Positions 36,938 to 38,953 of a DNA stretch of 38,953 nucleotides are shown here, piece after piece. The stretch covers positions 1-38,953 of the forward strand of contig CASEYW010000180.1 of the NCBI GenBank assembly GCA_949292215.1, read 5' to 3'. The notes below the pieces were generated by a model. That model had not been told where the DNA came from. It saw nothing but the letters and a program-made list of their open reading frames with translations, and did no database searches. Source of the DNA: an uncultured bacterium. Its GTDB lineage: Bacteria > Verrucomicrobiota > Lentisphaeria > Victivallales > UBA1829. The position numbers and the translations under genes were made by a program. Within the stretch, counting starts at the first letter, position 1. Each line of letters starts with the position of its first letter.

Positions 36938-37639
36938 TTAATCTGGAGCCTGAGGAAGATCAATGCAGCCGTATTCGAAAAGATTCCGCCTTGTTGTGGA
37001 AGCACTCAGCGACTGAATATAGGAACGCGGATTCCCTTCCACATGTCCATCAAAATAAAGAACATTGATTTTTCCGGTATGTTTGAATGCCGCAAGTTCT
37101 ACGGCGTAATTGGGAAAACTGTCCTTCCCGCTCTCGTCATGATCCAGAAGATAGGCTCCTTTGGAAGGCATCTTGAGCTGACGCAGAAAATGGAGAGGAT
37201 GATTCGATTTCTGCTCTTCCGTGGCAAACCCGTTGAACAGTTTCCGGTTGATTTCATAAGAGATATAGAATTCCTTCATGGAGTTAGTGACATCGGCATA
37301 AATGTATTTCCTGTCACTGGGACAGTGCAGGATACCGCCTTTTTTCTTGATTTGACTGAACTTCAGATAGTGAGGAAGAAGCTCCGGAGCGCGGAAATAT
37401 TCCCCGTTTGTCGTCTTCCACGGCATGAGAGCATCCACATTGTCACTCGTGTAAAGGGAACACGCGGTTCCGGCTTGTTTCAGTTTGTTGACGCAGGAGA
37501 CCGAATTTGCCGCCTCTCTCGCCTTGTTCAGTGCAGGAAGAAGCATTCCTGCTAGAATGGCTATGATTGCAATAACGACCAGAAGTTCTATAAGTGTGAA
37601 AAATTTTTGTACTATATTCTGTCCGGGCAGTCTCCTCAT
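36938..37639 (-). CDS. Pseudopilin-like protein, module D
   Basis: ATG 37639 is chosen because AAAGGAA precedes it and it gives the short leader [20 protein letters not shown]; a longer frame from 37768 overlaps the LacI gene. The 233-residue protein continues [20 protein letters not shown]. Glu +5 is present; Phe occupies the position normally held by Gly before the cut. It ends with a proper H-x-DG element ([18 protein letters not shown]). It is the first gene after LacI, with a 22-nt gap. Confidence 0.9.
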   Translation of the reverse strand: MRRLPGQNIVQKFFTLIELLVVIAIIAILAGMLLPALNKAREAANSVSCVNKLKQAGTACSLYTSDNVDALMPWKTTNGEYFRAPELLPHYLKFSQIKKKGGILHCPSDRKYIYADVTNSMKEFYISYEINRKLFNGFATEEQKSNHPLHFLRQLKMPSKGAYLLDHDESGKDSFPNYAVELAAFKHTGKINVLYFDGHVEGNPRSYIQSLSASTTRRNLFEYGCIDLPQAPD

Positions 37640-37661
37640 ATCGCGTATTCCTTTCCGTTCA

Positions 37662-38594
37662 TTATGGTTGAATAATTCGGACATGTTCCAAAGCCCTGTG
37701 AATGATGTGTGTTTTCTGTTCCGGTTCCCTGCCATCCCTGCACCATGGGACCAGAAGTTCGCAGGCAAGTTCCATTGCCTGCGGATTCGCGGATGGAATG
37801 AGAATGGCAGGACTGCCGGTCTGAATATAAAAGCGGGTATCCTCCAGAAGAACCAGATGCGGGAGAATTTCCGGAAAATGTTTTACAAGGCTCCGGTAAC
37901 AGGAAAAACCGGGCGCGAAGAAAAGAGTGTCCTGATTTCTGATGTCTTCTCTGGAGAAGATGGTCTGGTCCCCATAACAGAAGTTTCCGCTGCAGAGATT
38001 GAATATGAGCTGCCTTCCTCTGGAAAAACCTTTTGTTTCTGCGAACTGCTGAATGTAACGGTCAATCGGAGAATTGTCGATTCCAATGGAAACAAGGCGG
38101 TCGGATTTCGGAAATCCCAGAATGACTGCCGGAAGCTGCGTTTCTTCCAGATATTCATACAGGGGAAGATCTTTCGTCGACGAAAAAATATTGGCGATGA
38201 CTCCGCTGATAATTCCTGAACTTGCCAGCGTCCTGATCTGTTCCACCTGTTCATATTCCGTCCGATAAGGCATGTAAAGCATATAAATACCTTTCGCGGC
38301 AAAGCGGCGGGAACCGCCAATCAGCAGGTCGTTCAGGTAAAAATTCAAAATTTCCGGCTCTCCCGGAGCCTCCTCCCGTAGAGAAAGCAGAATGATCGGA
38401 GATTTCCCCGTCACCACCGCCTGAGCAAGCCGGTTCGGTGTATATCCCAGTTTTCTTGCGCACTCCTTGATTTTGGAGGAAGTCTCTCCGCTGCACCGAT
38501 TAACACCCTGTCTGCCCGAAAGCACAGCGGAAACAAGGGACACGGAAAATCCGCATTCCCGGGAAATCTGCTTCAAAGAAACTTTCCTGACCAT
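37662..38594 (-). CDS. LacI-family transcriptional regulator (module D)
   Basis: The 310-residue protein starts with a LacI DNA-binding domain ([20 protein letters not shown], then LSGRQGVN and [20 protein letters not shown]), followed by a periplasmic-binding-type sensor domain ([50 protein letters not shown]). It heads the operon it presumably represses; a near-perfect LacI-type operator lies 28-43 nt before its ATG. Compared with usual LacI proteins (about 330-345 aa) the sensor domain is slightly short. The ligand is unknown, probably a sugar released by the module. Confidence 0.92.
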   Translation of the reverse strand: MVRKVSLKQISRECGFSVSLVSAVLSGRQGVNRCSGETSSKIKECARKLGYTPNRLAQAVVTGKSPIILLSLREEAPGEPEILNFYLNDLLIGGSRRFAAKGIYMLYMPYRTEYEQVEQIRTLASSGIISGVIANIFSSTKDLPLYEYLEETQLPAVILGFPKSDRLVSIGIDNSPIDRYIQQFAETKGFSRGRQLIFNLCSGNFCYGDQTIFSREDIRNQDTLFFAPGFSCYRSLVKHFPEILPHLVLLEDTRFYIQTGSPAILIPSANPQAMELACELLVPWCRDGREPEQKTHIIHRALEHVRIIQP

Positions 38595-38621
38595 TCTTTC
38601 CGACTCTCTGTTTTGAAATAT

Positions 38622-38637
38622 GATAAAACGTTATATC
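38622..38637. promoter_or_regulatory. LacI-type operator
   Basis: GATAAAACGTTATATC is a palindrome centred on CG with a single mismatched pair, the form typical of LacI/GalR operators. It lies just downstream of the predicted promoter and 28 nt before the LacI start, so it should give autoregulation of the whole operon. Confidence 0.7.
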
Positions 38638-38645
38638 TGTTTTAT

Positions 38646-38674
38646 ATTTTACCATATTTTGACGAAAAAGTCAA
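38646..38674 (-). promoter_or_regulatory. Promoter of the LacI-led operon
   Basis: On the minus strand TTGACT (38674-38669), a 17-nt spacer and TAAAAT (38651-38646) are close to the sigma-70 consensus. TGAC and GTCA flank the -35 as a small inverted repeat (38660-38673). Confidence 0.7.
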
Positions 38675-38828
38675 GAGGGAAGAAAAAAGATTTTGGATAC
38701 TGCAAGGGTATTTTGGATATTTTTTATTGGAAAAATACTCTTTTAAGTTTATCATCATATATATTTAATAAATAGATAAAATGATGTATATTATCCTTTG
38801 GTAAAACAAAAACAATCAAAGGAGCAGT

Positions 38829-38953
38829 ATGAAAATAGTCAAGCTTGAGCTGTCGGAATCCGCAAGACGGGAATTATTGAATTTGCAGAATAATGGCTCT
38901 GGTCTTATGCGAGAGCGGAGTCTTGCCATTCTCCACTGTGCGAATGGTCAAAA
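38829..38953 (+). mobile_element. IS630-type transposase gene, N-terminal part (runs off the right edge)
   Basis: ATG follows AAAGGAG and opens a frame to the window end: MKIVKLELSESARRELLNL, then LMRERSLAILHCANGQ. The first 40 residues match the N-terminal helix-turn-helix region of IS630-family transposases (LSE..R..L..L......R.R...IL....G). The transposase frame is intact as far as seen. The terminal inverted repeat cannot be fixed without the other end. Confidence 0.6.

Noticed and set aside
1..38953. tRNA, rRNA or CRISPR elements
   Set aside because: No cloverleaf-like segment, rRNA-like sequence or regularly spaced direct repeats were seen by eye; a covariance-model scan was not possible.

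Overview
The window looks like a piece of chromosome from a Lentisphaerota bacterium, probably Victivallales (Victivallis-like). This is an inference from gene content, not from any marker gene. The signs are four type IV/II pseudopilin-like proteins of the FTLIELL...LLPAL kind, each inside a different sugar-degradation cluster; large secreted multidomain proteins with carbohydrate-binding modules at both ends; AraC/LacI regulators; and a sigma factor next to a Ser/Thr kinase-like gene. No rRNA, tRNA, CRISPR array or phage structural gene was seen.

Layout. 0-4 kb is accessory: a gene running off the left edge, an AT-rich lone S41 protease-like gene with a small overlapping upstream ORF, and a frame-broken membrane protein. 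Module A (3954-10573) has an AraC regulator divergent from nucleoside hydrolase, a 1300-aa secreted protein and a pseudopilin. Module B (10759-17789, minus strand except its AraC) has an AraC regulator divergent from a GH29 fucosidase, a pseudopilin, a carbohydrate-binding protein and a 1003-aa clan-A-like glycosidase. A and B converge on a strong bidirectional terminator. 17.8-23.4 kb is accessory and decaying: two small secreted or membrane proteins, broken ankyrin and kinase genes that were probably one reading frame, an intact ECF-type sigma factor and an IS3 relic. Module C (23429-29767) has an AraC regulator divergent from a WbsX/GH99-like enzyme, a pseudopilin and a 1095-aa clan-A-like glycosidase. 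After an IS5 relic comes module D (38594 down to 30620): LacI, a pseudopilin, a substrate-binding-domain/GH71-like fusion, a CE7-like acetylesterase and a 689-aa protein of unknown family. An IS630-type transposase gene starts at the right edge.

How the genes work together (inference). Each module pairs one transcription regulator, one pseudopilin and one or more secreted carbohydrate-active proteins. The pseudopilin takes the place that SusC/SusD occupies in Bacteroidota polysaccharide utilisation loci. Together the modules would deacetylate, defucosylate and cleave complex host or plant glycans. The repeated one-pseudopilin-per-module design, the binding-protein/GH71 fusion and the broken sigma-kinase-ankyrin locus are the most interesting observations.
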